Shown here in pieces: positions 1 to 10,826 of a stretch of 64,000 nt of DNA (positions are counted from its first letter, which is position 1; each line of letters begins with the position of its first letter). Location of the stretch: the NCBI RefSeq assembly GCF_002163675.1, contig NZ_CP019334.1, positions 754,001 to 818,000 of the forward strand. The letters are read 5' to 3'. The notes under the pieces are model-generated. The model made no database searches, had not been told where the DNA came from, and saw only the letters and a list, made by a program, of their open reading frames with translations. The DNA is from Polaribacter sp. SA4-12 (GTDB lineage: Bacteria > Bacteroidota > Bacteroidia > Flavobacteriales > Flavobacteriaceae). Both the position numbers and the translations under genes were made by a program.

Positions 1-1
1 T

Positions 2-448
2 TTATTCTGTAATTACTGTTTCTTTAATTTCAACAACTTCTACGTCAAAAACAAGATCATGACCAGCTAAAGGATGATTACCATCAATTACTATACTTTC
101 TTCTTTTACTTCAATTACCATTAAGTTAATTTCTTGTCCGTCAGGAGATTTAGAAACTAATCCCATACCAACTTGAGGCTCCATATCTTGAGGAAGTTCA
201 GCTTTCTTAACTTCTTGTATTAAACTAGGGTTAGGCTCTCCATAAGCTTGGTCTTTTGTAATTTCGATCGTTTTCTTTTCGTTTAATTTCATGTCAATTA
301 AACCTTTTTCAAAACCAGGAATCAATCTTTCTTGTCCTAAAACAAATTCGATTGGCTCTTTTCCTTCAGAAGTATCAAAAACTTGTCCGTTAGCTAATTT
401 ACCTGTATAATTTACTTTAATTGTACTGTTTACTTTTACTTGACTCAT
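2..448 (-). CDS. FKBP-type peptidyl-prolyl cis-trans isomerase (SlyD/SlpA-like)
   Basis: A 148-residue protein that should speed proline cis-trans isomerisation and act as a folding chaperone in the cytoplasm. The FKBP strand and flap are visible at residues 12-28 (VNYTGKLANGQVFDTS) and 36-63. An insert-in-flap segment follows at about 68-125, and the domain closes with GNHPLAGHDLVFDV at 123-136, the classic SlyD ending. The His/Cys-rich metal tail of E. coli SlyD is absent, as in many relatives. There is no signal peptide. The stop codon lies at the left edge, so the gene is complete. The family is certain; the choice between SlyD and SlpA type is not. Confidence 0.93.
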   Translation of the reverse strand: MSQVKVNSTIKVNYTGKLANGQVFDTSEGKEPIEFVLGQERLIPGFEKGLIDMKLNEKKTIEITKDQAYGEPNPSLIQEVKKAELPQDMEPQVGMGLVSKSPDGQEINLMVIEVKEESIVIDGNHPLAGHDLVFDVEVVEIKETVITE

Positions 449-1073
449 ACTATATTAATTTAAAAAATGTTTTAATTTTTACTTACTTGTTCAATAGCTG
501 CCATAATCAAGCCAAAGGAGTGAAAAACTGACAGAAAAGGTAATAAATCAGTTTGTAAATTGGCAGTAAACGTACAAATAGCACTTCACCTCTATTATAA
601 CAACAAATAGCAGTGTTTTTGTTTTTTAAAAATCGACTCAAATAATAATTATTTCATCAGTAATTTTGTCAGTTTTCATAAAAACTTGGACTGTTTTTAT
701 GACAATTATGTAAGGGTACAGTCGCTACTTTTTCTTTCTTTATGATTCTTTTTTGTTGATGATTCTAGAGAAACTGAATTACGTCATCAAGTTTAGGGAG
801 ATTTTGTTAAAAGATACTTTGAGTTGTATTTTTATTTGGAAACTTACTACACTGAAATAGGATTCAATTAGATATTTATTTTCCTTTTTGATAGAAGTTA
901 TTACTTTTATAATTTTGTCAATTTGATTGGGGATTCAAAATGAAATGAGAAGCCTTTGTATTGGGTTTAAAAATTTAGTTATTTTAATAGATTCTCTATA
1001 CAATTTAAAAAAAAAATTCCCTTTGACACATATAAGAATCAAAGGGAAGTAACTTTTTGATAAAAAATCTAAT
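449..1073. other. 625-bp intergenic region, no gene seen
   Basis: No convincing reading frame or RNA gene is visible. Two structural signals occur. Nested inverted arms lie about 50 nt upstream of the FKBP start: CTGCCA at 498-503 pairs with TGGCAG at 561-566, enclosing AAACTGA at 525-531 with TCAGTTT at 548-554. A hairpin lies at 677-701 (CATAAAAAC / GTTTTTATG). The first could fold in the FKBP leader; neither matches an RNA family I recognise. The right end holds the terminator of the glycerol operon. Confidence 0.4.
1007..1048 (-). terminator. Rho-independent terminator of the glp operon
   Basis: Arms TTCCCTTTG (1017-1025) and CAAAGGGAA (1040-1048) enclose a 14-nt loop. On the minus strand the hairpin is followed by a T run (the A run at about 1007-1016). 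It sits 25 bp beyond the stop of the outer-membrane gene. Confidence 0.8.
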
Positions 1074-1841
1074 TTAAAACAAGCTAACTGCTAATTGTAC
1101 TCTTGCGATTCTTTGTGAGGGATTCCAAAAAGTTGTTGCTGATACAGGAATTGTTAAATCTAAAAACTTAAGTGTTTTTGTTGCTGTTAAACCAACATTA
1201 ACTAAGTCAAAGTTTTGAGCACCATCACCATATAAATGTGTATCTCCGTTAAAAGAAAAACCTGCTCCCACAAAACCTTTTAAATCAACCTTAGATTTAC
1301 TAATTAGAGGATAAGACAGTTCTATATACGTAGAATAACGTTGTTCAAAGTCACCATTGTCTAATTGAGAATCTCCGCTACCGAATAACAATACATCAGC
1401 CTCCAAACGTAATGGAAAACTTTCATTGAATGTATAAGAAGTTCGTAAATCAATTAAATGTGTAGATGTGTTCTTATCATAATCCCAAACATCTGGAGTT
1501 GCCACAGAACGAGTATTAAATAAATCCCACAAGCCAATAGAAAAACCATTTTTTGCATATTGAACATAGTAATTTATTTCTTTATACGACGTTCCATCAC
1601 TTTCATTTGAAAAAGACATTCCTCCCCAAAACCCAGTTGTAAAACTAGCAGACTTATTTAGTTTTAATTTTGAAAACACAGCCACCATTGGTTTATCAGT
1701 AATTACCAAACCTCTCCATAAATGGTTTGTTTTTACATCAACATGAAAGTCGATAGGACTATCTTTTAGTTCAACTTCTTGGGCTAAACCTATTTGCACT
1801 GTCATAAGTGCTACGAATACTACTACTAATATTTTTTTCAT
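1074..1841 (-). CDS. Outer-membrane beta-barrel protein linked to glycerol genes (TorF/porin-like)
   Basis: A 255-residue exported protein. Residues 1-20 form a signal peptide ending in GLAQ, and the rest alternates polar and aromatic residues as in an outer-membrane barrel. It ends in SLF with a C-terminal phenylalanine, typical of BAM substrates. The segment HLWRGLVITDKP after the signal recalls putative porins of the TorF/gcw_chp type; this assignment is tentative. It is the last gene of the minus-strand glpD-glpK-glpF run, 25 bp after glpF and just before a terminator. Position suggests a barrel that admits glycerol or a glycerol-containing compound, which is an inference from context only. 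Confidence 0.72.
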   Translation of the reverse strand: MKKILVVVFVALMTVQIGLAQEVELKDSPIDFHVDVKTNHLWRGLVITDKPMVAVFSKLKLNKSASFTTGFWGGMSFSNESDGTSYKEINYYVQYAKNGFSIGLWDLFNTRSVATPDVWDYDKNTSTHLIDLRTSYTFNESFPLRLEADVLLFGSGDSQLDNGDFEQRYSTYIELSYPLISKSKVDLKGFVGAGFSFNGDTHLYGDGAQNFDLVNVGLTATKTLKFLDLTIPVSATTFWNPSQRIARVQLAVSLF

Positions 1842-1866
1842 TGTGTAATTCTAAAAAACTAATATT

Positions 1867-2604
1867 TTACATTAAATAAGTATATAACAAAGCTGCAATT
1901 ACACAACCAACTAAAGGACCTACTACAGGAATCCATGCATAACCCCAATCACTTGACCCTTTTACAGGTAAAATAGCGTGCATAATTCTCGGACCTAAAT
2001 CTCTCGCTGGATTAATAGCATAACCTGTGGTACCACCCAAAGACAAACCAATTACCCAAACAAGGAAAGCTACAGGTAATGCTCCAACAGAACCTAAACC
2101 TACAAGAGCTTCAGGACTTCCTTCAATTCCTAAATCCATACTAGGACCCGTTATATAGAATATAACAAAGACCAAAACGAAGGTTCCTATAATCTCACTC
2201 ATTAAGTTTGAAAAGGTGTTTTTAATTGCTGGTCCTGTACTAAAACAAGCTAATTTACCCGCTTCATCATCAGTTGCTTTAAAGTGATCTTTATAAAATA
2301 CCCACACTAAAAATGCACCTATCATTGCTCCTATCATTTCCCCTGCAATATATTCTGGAACTAAAGCCCAAGAAACTTTACCTGCAACGGCTAAAGCGAT
2401 AGTTACCGCTGGATTTAAATGTGCGCCACTATAAGGCCCTGCTACTATAACACCTACAAATACGGCTAATGCCCATGCTGTAGTAATTTCTATCCATCCG
2501 GCACCACCAGCCTTTGTGTCTTTTAAAACCACATTAGCTACCACCCCATTACCTAATAAAATCAATAACATGGTTCCTAATATTTCTGCTACTAAAATTG
2601 ACAT
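1867..2604 (-). CDS. glpF: Glycerol facilitator (aquaglyceroporin) GlpF
   Basis: A 245-residue inner-membrane channel of the MIP family, letting glycerol diffuse into the cytoplasm. Both pore-forming NPA boxes are present: NPA at 64-66 (GAHLNPAVT) and NPA at 198-200. The second is followed by R201-D202, the NPARD signature that marks glycerol-type rather than water-only channels. Six hydrophobic segments plus two half-helices fit the family. It lies 32 bp after glpK in the same direction, so imported glycerol is trapped by phosphorylation. Expression is probably controlled with glpD and glpK by the divergent DeoR regulator. Confidence 0.96.
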   Translation of the reverse strand: MSILVAEILGTMLLILLGNGVVANVVLKDTKAGGAGWIEITTAWALAVFVGVIVAGPYSGAHLNPAVTIALAVAGKVSWALVPEYIAGEMIGAMIGAFLVWVFYKDHFKATDDEAGKLACFSTGPAIKNTFSNLMSEIIGTFVLVFVIFYITGPSMDLGIEGSPEALVGLGSVGALPVAFLVWVIGLSLGGTTGYAINPARDLGPRIMHAILPVKGSSDWGYAWIPVVGPLVGCVIAALLYTYLM

Positions 2605-2636
2605 AATTTTCTATTTTTATGATTATTGATACGTAT

Positions 2637-4133
2637 TTATTCTTCAATCCAATTTTGTGCACACTTCACTGCTTTATGCCAGTAATGTAACATGTTGTCC
2701 ACTTTTTCTTTTGGAGCTTCTGGATAGAATTCTTTATCAACAACCCATTGAGATTGAATATCATCTATACTATCCCAATAACCAACAGCTAAACCTGCTA
2801 AGTAAGCAGCACCCATTGCTGTAGTTTCTAGTGTTTTAGGTCTTATAATTTTAAATCCGAATAAATCAGATTGAATTTGCATTAATAAATTACTAGCAGC
2901 AGCACCACCATCAACTCTTAATTCTATACTTTTTTTACCTGCATCTGCTTCCATTGCTTTTACAATGTCATATACTTGAAAAGCAATTCCTTCTAAAGTG
3001 GCACGAGCAATATGTGCATCCGTAGTACCTCTTGTAATACCTAACATTGCACCACGCGCATATTGATCCCAATACGGAGCTCCTAAACCTGTTAAGGCAG
3101 GTACAAAGTAAACACCACCATTATCTTCAACTGTTTCAGCTAAATAACTGATACCTGGCGCTGTTTTTACCATCTTTGCTCCATCACGTAACCATTGTAC
3201 AGCTGCTCCACCAACAAACACACTTCCTTCTAGCGCATAAGTAGTTTTTCCATTAATTTTCCATGCAACAGTTGTTAATAAATTATTTTCTGAATACACC
3301 GCTTCTTCTCCGGTATTCATTAAAAGGAAACATCCTGTACCATAAGTGTTTTTAACCATTCCAGGTTTTGTACACATTTGTCCGAATAATGCTGCTTGTT
3401 GATCTCCTGCAATACCTGCAATTGGAATTTTAGAAGAAAATAAAGTGGTTGCTGTAGTACCGTAAACTTCACTACTTTCTTTAACTTCTGGTAATATGGC
3501 TTTAGGGATATTGAATAATGCCATTAACTCTTCATCCCAAGCCATGGTGTGAATATTGAACAACATAGTTCTACTTGCATTAGAAACATCAGTAATAAAC
3601 ATTTTTCCTCGAGTAAGTTTCCAGATAATCCATGTATCTACTGTACCAAAACATAGTTTTCCTGCTTCAGCTTTCTCTCTTGCACCTTCTACATTGTCTA
3701 AAATCCATTTTAGTTTAGTTGCAGAAAAATAAGCATCAATAACCAATCCTGTTTTCTTTTTGATCATATCTATATGACCATCTTCTTTTAATTCATCACA
3801 ATATTTGGCTGTTCTTCTATCTTGCCATACAATTGCATTATAAATAGGTTCGCTAGTTTCACGATCCCAAACAATAACGGTTTCTCTTTGGTTGGTTATA
3901 CCAATAGCCGCAATTTCATCGCCAGTAATACCTTGTTGAGCAACTACTTCGGCAGCTACCGAAATTTGTGAAGACCAGATTTCATTAGGGCAATGCTCTA
4001 CCCAACCTGGTTTGGGGAAAATTTGTTCGAAAGGTTTTTGAGAAACTCTTACAATCTCTCCGTTGTGATTAAATAAAATTGCGCGAGAAGATGTTGTTCC
4101 TTGATCAAAGGCTAAAATTAGTTTATTTTTCAT
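2637..4133 (-). CDS. glpK: Glycerol kinase GlpK
   Basis: A 498-residue FGGY-family kinase that converts glycerol and ATP to glycerol 3-phosphate, trapping glycerol from GlpF. The N-terminal phosphate loop [10 protein letters not shown] is at residues 10-19, [10 protein letters not shown] at about 44-53, NQRET at about 81-85, and [10 protein letters not shown] and GLGAPYWD lie in the middle. The glycine-rich DGGAAASN and [11 protein letters not shown] near the C-terminus complete the ATP-binding side. Full length for the family (about 495-505). It sits between glpD (53 bp upstream) and glpF (32 bp downstream), an arrangement consistent with one transcript. Confidence 0.97.
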   Translation of the reverse strand: MKNKLILAFDQGTTSSRAILFNHNGEIVRVSQKPFEQIFPKPGWVEHCPNEIWSSQISVAAEVVAQQGITGDEIAAIGITNQRETVIVWDRETSEPIYNAIVWQDRRTAKYCDELKEDGHIDMIKKKTGLVIDAYFSATKLKWILDNVEGAREKAEAGKLCFGTVDTWIIWKLTRGKMFITDVSNASRTMLFNIHTMAWDEELMALFNIPKAILPEVKESSEVYGTTATTLFSSKIPIAGIAGDQQAALFGQMCTKPGMVKNTYGTGCFLLMNTGEEAVYSENNLLTTVAWKINGKTTYALEGSVFVGGAAVQWLRDGAKMVKTAPGISYLAETVEDNGGVYFVPALTGLGAPYWDQYARGAMLGITRGTTDAHIARATLEGIAFQVYDIVKAMEADAGKKSIELRVDGGAAASNLLMQIQSDLFGFKIIRPKTLETTAMGAAYLAGLAVGYWDSIDDIQSQWVVDKEFYPEAPKEKVDNMLHYWHKAVKCAQNWIEE

Positions 4134-4186
4134 AAGTATTCGTTTAGGTGGTTTTAATTGTCTCTAGATTCAATTAAAACTATTGT

Positions 4187-5746
4187 TTATAAAATATAAT
4201 TAGACGTTACTTCTAGATAGTTTGCTACTTGTTCTGTTTGCCATGCTTCATCTTTTTCAAGTTCCTTTGCCATTATTTTTGCTACTTCTGGAGCCATTTT
4301 AACACTCTCTTTTGCATCTAATAATTGACAACGAACTCTACGCGCAAGAAAATCTTCTACGTTTAAAGCCATTTCATTTCTTACCGCCCAAACTACTTGC
4401 GCTTGTATTACTCCCATAGAATCACTTATGGATTTATCCCATCCGTTTTGTTTAGATAACTCTAATAAAGGTTCTTCATCACTTCCATAGAAGTGCAAAG
4501 GATTATCATAGTTTACATTTTCTTTGTAACCATGTATTTTTAAATGTTTCGTTTTTGTGGAAACATGTGACCAATTATGGTTTTTCTCTGCTTTATCAAC
4601 TAAATCTTCACCCATTTTTCTAAAAGTGGTCCATTTACCACCTACCATAGTTAATAGTCCAGATTTTGAAGTAAAGATTTTATGACTTCGAGAAATTTCT
4701 TTCGTTTTATTTCCTTTTCCTTTGGTTGCTGCTAAAGGACGTAAGCCCGCAAAAGCACTTAATACGTCACTTCTTTTTGGTGCCTTTGTTAAGTATCTAC
4801 TAGCAGTACTTAAAATAAACCCAATCTCTTCCTCAAGAGCTACAGGCTCTAATGATTCTTGCTTAAGAGGTGTATCTGTTGTACCTACAATTACTTTATT
4901 GTGCCATGGAACTAAGAATAAAACACGACCGTCATCCGTTTTAGGAATTGTAATTGCATCATCACCAGGTAAGAAAGACTTATCTAATATTAAATGTACA
5001 CCTTGACTAGGCGCAATAGTTTTTTCCGCTCCTGGAGAATCCATTTGCAACACGTCATCAGCAAATACTCCAGTTGCATTCACAACTTGCTTTCCTTTTA
5101 TTTCAAAAGATGTATCTCCTTCTTCATCAAATACCTTAACACCTGAAAGGTTGCCATTACTATCTTTTATCAAACCGTCTACAGAACAATAATTAAGGGC
5201 TATTGCCCCCATTTCCACAGAACTCTGTAATACGTTTATTGCCATACGTGAATCATCAAATTGACCGTCATAATAAACAACACCTGCTGAAATTTTATCT
5301 GGATTGATAAGCGAAATTCGCTCTAAAGTTTTTGCTTTAGAAATACGTCTAGATCTTCCCAAGCTTAGTTTTCCTGCTAATAAATCATAAAAAGTTAAAC
5401 CAACGGTATATAAAATCTCATCATATAAACCATGTGTAGGAATAATAAATGACTGGCTTTTAGTAATGTGAGGAGCATTCTTTAACATTAACCCTCTTTC
5501 TACAACAGCTTCTCTTACTAAACCTATATTACCTTGTGCTAAATATCTTACACCACCATGTAGTAACTTTGTAGCTTTACTTGATGTTGATTTTGTGAAA
5601 TCTGATTTTTCAAGCAAAACAACTGAGTACCCTCTTGCTGATGCTTCAAGTGCTATACCTATACCTGTTGCACCACCTCCTATAATTATGAAATCGTAAG
5701 TCTTAGAGTCACTTCTTAACTTATCCATCATTACCTTTCTGTTCAT
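4187..5746 (-). CDS. glpD: Glycerol-3-phosphate dehydrogenase (FAD-dependent) GlpD
   Basis: A 519-residue flavoenzyme that oxidises glycerol 3-phosphate to dihydroxyacetone phosphate and passes electrons to quinone at the membrane. The FAD-binding Rossmann motif (FIIIGGGATGIGIA) lies near the N-terminus, followed by LHGGVRYL, the DAO-type core and a C-terminal DAO_C region. The frame stays open upstream to 5815, but those 23 residues are hydrophobic and unlike the family. The ATG at 5746, just ahead of MDKLRSDSKTYDF, gives a normal length. First gene of the glycerol operon, reading away from glpR across a 293-bp control region. Confidence 0.95.
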   Translation of the reverse strand: MNRKVMMDKLRSDSKTYDFIIIGGGATGIGIALEASARGYSVVLLEKSDFTKSTSSKATKLLHGGVRYLAQGNIGLVREAVVERGLMLKNAPHITKSQSFIIPTHGLYDEILYTVGLTFYDLLAGKLSLGRSRRISKAKTLERISLINPDKISAGVVYYDGQFDDSRMAINVLQSSVEMGAIALNYCSVDGLIKDSNGNLSGVKVFDEEGDTSFEIKGKQVVNATGVFADDVLQMDSPGAEKTIAPSQGVHLILDKSFLPGDDAITIPKTDDGRVLFLVPWHNKVIVGTTDTPLKQESLEPVALEEEIGFILSTASRYLTKAPKRSDVLSAFAGLRPLAATKGKGNKTKEISRSHKIFTSKSGLLTMVGGKWTTFRKMGEDLVDKAEKNHNWSHVSTKTKHLKIHGYKENVNYDNPLHFYGSDEEPLLELSKQNGWDKSISDSMGVIQAQVVWAVRNEMALNVEDFLARRVRCQLLDAKESVKMAPEVAKIMAKELEKDEAWQTEQVANYLEVTSNYIL

Positions 5747-5799
5747 AATTTTATTTTTTAATTTTAATATTTCTTTATTTCTGATATAAAAGTATAACA

Positions 5800-6036
5800 A
5801 AACGAAACAAAACAAAGGTTTTTTTTAGTTATTTTTGATTGTTTTTGGTTATTTTTATTATACTATGACATTTGTCATGAAAAAGAACTAGTTTAACCTG
5901 ATTTTAGGTTGTTTTTCTTTTCTTATTCTTTCTATTACAAACAAATCGGTTTCGTTTCAACAAAAATATTTCAACAAAAGTCCATTTTTAGCTTCATTTT
6001 GATCAGAACATCACGTACATTTGTATAAAACGAAAC
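5800..6036. promoter_or_regulatory. Divergent glpD/glpR control region with three AAACGAAAC boxes
   Basis: The nonamer AAACGAAAC occurs at 5800-5808 and 6028-6036, and inverted (GTTTCGTTT) at 5949-5957. TTTCGTTT-type half sites are known operators of DeoR-family repressors, so these are likely GlpR boxes. The copy at 6028-6036 sits between a perfect Bacteroidota -7 box (TACATTTG, 6016-6023) and the glpR ATG at 6040, where binding would block its own transcription. The copy at 5800-5808 lies in the glpD leader. Confidence 0.65.
5865..5878. promoter_or_regulatory. Palindrome ATGACA-TT-TGTCAT, possible Crp/Fnr-type operator
   Basis: A perfect 6-bp dyad around TT in the glpD upstream region, separate from the AAACGAAAC boxes. 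Its size and TGACA/TGTCA arms resemble sites of Crp/Fnr-family regulators, which would suit a carbon- or respiration-linked operon. Function is inferred only. Confidence 0.35.
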
Positions 6037-6039
6037 ATA

Positions 6040-6807
6040 ATGACACTAAATATTGTTGATCGTCACAAACTTATTTTAAACAAACTTGAAGAAAATGGTT
6101 TTGTAAATGTTAATGATCTGGGTAAAGAGTTTAATGTTTCATTGGTTACTATTCGAAAGGATTTAAAACTGCTTGAGGAAAGAAAATTATTGTTTAGATC
6201 ACATGGGAAAGCTATTAGTGTAAATCCATACATCAAAGAACATCATGTAAATTATAAAGAAAAACTACATCCGAAGGAAAAAAACAAAATTGCGATTGCA
6301 GCTATCGAAACTTTAATGCCTCATGATAGTATTATAATTGCTTCTGGAACCTCTGTTATTGAATTTGCAAGACATATAAAACCTATAGAAGGACTGACTG
6401 TATTGACAGCTTCCTTAAACACTTCGATTATTCTAGCTGAACACAAAGATATTGACGTAATACAATTAGGAGGAATAGTTAGATCTAGCTCCTCTTCTGT
6501 AGTAGGTCCTATTGGAGAAAAAATGTTAGCAGAATTTACATTTACAAAATTGTTTTTAGGGGTAGATGGTATCGATTTAGAATACGGACTCACAACTACG
6601 AGTTCACTTGAAGCTTCTTTAAATAAAGAAATGATTAAAGCAGCACAAAAAATAATTGTCTTAACAGATTCCTCAAAATTTAATAGAAAGGGATTTGGAA
6701 GAATTTGTGGACTTGATGAAGTTGATCAAATTATTACCGATTCTGACATTGATACTAAAACAAAAAATAGACTGGTAGAATTAGGCATTGAACTTACTAT
6801 AGTCTAA
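6040..6807 (+). CDS. glpR: DeoR/GlpR-family transcriptional repressor
   Basis: A 255-residue regulator. Residues 1-57 form the DeoR winged helix (DRHKLILNKLEENGFVNVND, then SLVTIRKDLKLLEERKLLFR), and the rest is the sugar-phosphate isomerase-like sensor domain with VVGPIGEKML, LFLGVDGID and VLTDSSKF. DeoR repressors sense phosphorylated sugars or polyols. Divergence from glpD-glpK-glpF makes glycerol 3-phosphate the likely signal and this operon the likely target. An AAACGAAAC box ends 3 bp before its ATG, pointing to autorepression. The DeoR family is certain; the GlpR role is inferred from context. Confidence 0.9.
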   Translation: MTLNIVDRHKLILNKLEENGFVNVNDLGKEFNVSLVTIRKDLKLLEERKLLFRSHGKAISVNPYIKEHHVNYKEKLHPKEKNKIAIAAIETLMPHDSIIIASGTSVIEFARHIKPIEGLTVLTASLNTSIILAEHKDIDVIQLGGIVRSSSSSVVGPIGEKMLAEFTFTKLFLGVDGIDLEYGLTTTSSLEASLNKEMIKAAQKIIVLTDSSKFNRKGFGRICGLDEVDQIITDSDIDTKTKNRLVELGIELTIV

Positions 6808-7053
6808 ATCAATAACCTGTTCTTTTTAATAAAAACAAATAATAAACTGAATGAAGCTTCCCCTATATCTTCACTAAAGATTTAAGAGCGAACAAAAAAG
6901 GGATTCAGCTAAATAATGGTCTTTAAATTCACTTGTTCAACAATTACCTTTTTCATACTCAAAAACTATACTTTTTTATTTATAAAAAAAAATATTATAC
7001 CGAGATAAAGTATAAAAATAAAATAGACCATTTTAATCATCAGAATTCGTTAA

Positions 7054-9336
<2,283 letters not shown>

Positions 9337-9361
9337 AAAGAACACATTTTTTTTACAAAAT

Positions 9362-9389
9362 AAAGGGCAAGTATCTACTTGCCCTTTTT
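9362..9389 (+). terminator. Rho-independent terminator after katG
   Basis: A 10-bp stem AAAGGGCAAG (9362-9371) / CTTGCCCTTT (9378-9387) with a 6-nt loop and a T run, 25 bp past the katG stop. Confidence 0.9.
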
Positions 9390-9611
9390 AATTATAGCCT
9401 ATACTCATCTTCTACTTTCAATAATTATACTTCAATTTTTTTTTCTTTCTAAACGAACTAATTTTTAGTGATAACATTTTAAAATTGATCTTTTCAGTTG
9501 ATGTGTTTTTAACTCAAAAAAGTTAATTTAGCTTTTAGGTGATTTACTTGTTATAGAAACTGATTTTTAAAGTTTGATAACAAAATTCATAAACCCAAAA
9601 ATTGAAAAGGA

Positions 9612-10814
9612 ATGAAAATACTGCACACAGCCGATTGGCATTTAGGACATAGATTACACGATCAATCTCAAATAGAAGAACAAATGTTGTTTTTAAGTTG
9701 GATTGAAACGTATATCATTGACCAAAATATTGATGTGCTTTTAATTTCTGGCGATGTTTTTGATACTGGTTCTCCATCGAACCAAAGTTTAGAAATGTAT
9801 TATAGTTTTTTGGTAAAGTTAAAAGCAACTTCTTGTAAATCGATCATTATTACAGGTGGAAATCACGATTCTCCAGGAACTTTAAATGCGCCAAAACACA
9901 TATTAGATGTGTTGTCTATAAAAGTTGTTGGAAAAGCGACTGAAAACATAGAAGATGAAGTTTTTAAAATTGAATTGAATAACGAAGAAGTAATTGTTGC
10001 TGCAGTTCCTTATTTACGCGATGGAGATATTAGACGTGCTGTTGCAGGTGAATCTTTTGATGAATTAACGGATAAGTATAAAATGGCTTTAATAAACCAT
10101 TACGAAGCTGCTGCCAACCAATGTAAATTGATAAATACAACTCAAGCGCCTGTGATTGGTATGGGACATTTATTTGCAATTGGTGGTTCTGTTTCAGATA
10201 GTGAACAAAATATTTATGTTGGTACTTTGGGACATATTGGTGCTGATGATTTTCCTACTTATTTTGATTATATCGCTTTAGGGCATTTACACAGACCACA
10301 AATAATTGGCGAAAATGATAAAATTCGATATTCTGGTTCTCCGAATATTTTAAGTTTCAGTGAAATTAATTATGATAAAAAAGTCCTTGTTTTAACAATA
10401 GAAAACAATGAGATTATTGATGTTCAGGATGCTGTAATTCCGTGTTTTAGAAATTTCTATAAGTTAACAGGTACTATTGATGAATGTATTACTAAGTTTC
10501 CGACTATTAGTTCTAATTCCTACGGATTAATGCCTTGGATAGAAATTGCTTTAAAGGAAGCATCTACTGTAAATACAGATGATTTAAAAATTGAAGCTGA
10601 AAAATATGATTTTGATATCTTAAAAATTGCTTTAAAAAACCAAAGAAGATATAAAGGAATTGAAGAGTTGTTAGCAGAAACTAAATCGATTAAAGAGTTG
10701 TTGCCTACTGAAGTTTTTAAACTGAAATGTGAGGAAATGAATTATGATTTAGAAAAGAACCCCAAAATTTGGGATGCTTTTAATGAAGTTTTACAATCTG
10801 TTAAAAAACAATAA
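9612..10814 (+). CDS. sbcD: Exonuclease SbcCD subunit D
   Basis: A 400-residue metallophosphatase-type nuclease, the catalytic half of SbcCD (bacterial Mre11-Rad50), which opens and trims hairpins and blocked DNA ends. The phosphodiesterase motifs appear in order: DWHLGH at residues 8-13, GDVFDTG at about 47-53, GGNHDSPGT at about 80-88, and GHLHRPQ at about 224-230, providing the two-metal ligands. The C-terminal capping region follows. It is 12 bp upstream of sbcC and surely co-transcribed. Length is normal for the family. Confidence 0.96.
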   Translation: MKILHTADWHLGHRLHDQSQIEEQMLFLSWIETYIIDQNIDVLLISGDVFDTGSPSNQSLEMYYSFLVKLKATSCKSIIITGGNHDSPGTLNAPKHILDVLSIKVVGKATENIEDEVFKIELNNEEVIVAAVPYLRDGDIRRAVAGESFDELTDKYKMALINHYEAAANQCKLINTTQAPVIGMGHLFAIGGSVSDSEQNIYVGTLGHIGADDFPTYFDYIALGHLHRPQIIGENDKIRYSGSPNILSFSEINYDKKVLVLTIENNEIIDVQDAVIPCFRNFYKLTGTIDECITKFPTISSNSYGLMPWIEIALKEASTVNTDDLKIEAEKYDFDILKIALKNQRRYKGIEELLAETKSIKELLPTEVFKLKCEEMNYDLEKNPKIWDAFNEVLQSVKKQ

Positions 10815-10826
10815 AGGCAGCTCGTT

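Noticed and set aside
449..1073. Riboswitch ahead of the FKBP gene
   Set aside because: Stems are short and match no known class; kept only as a low-interest structural note.
5747..5815. N-terminal extension of GlpD
   Set aside because: Hydrophobic residues unlike the family; it covers an AAACGAAAC operator box.
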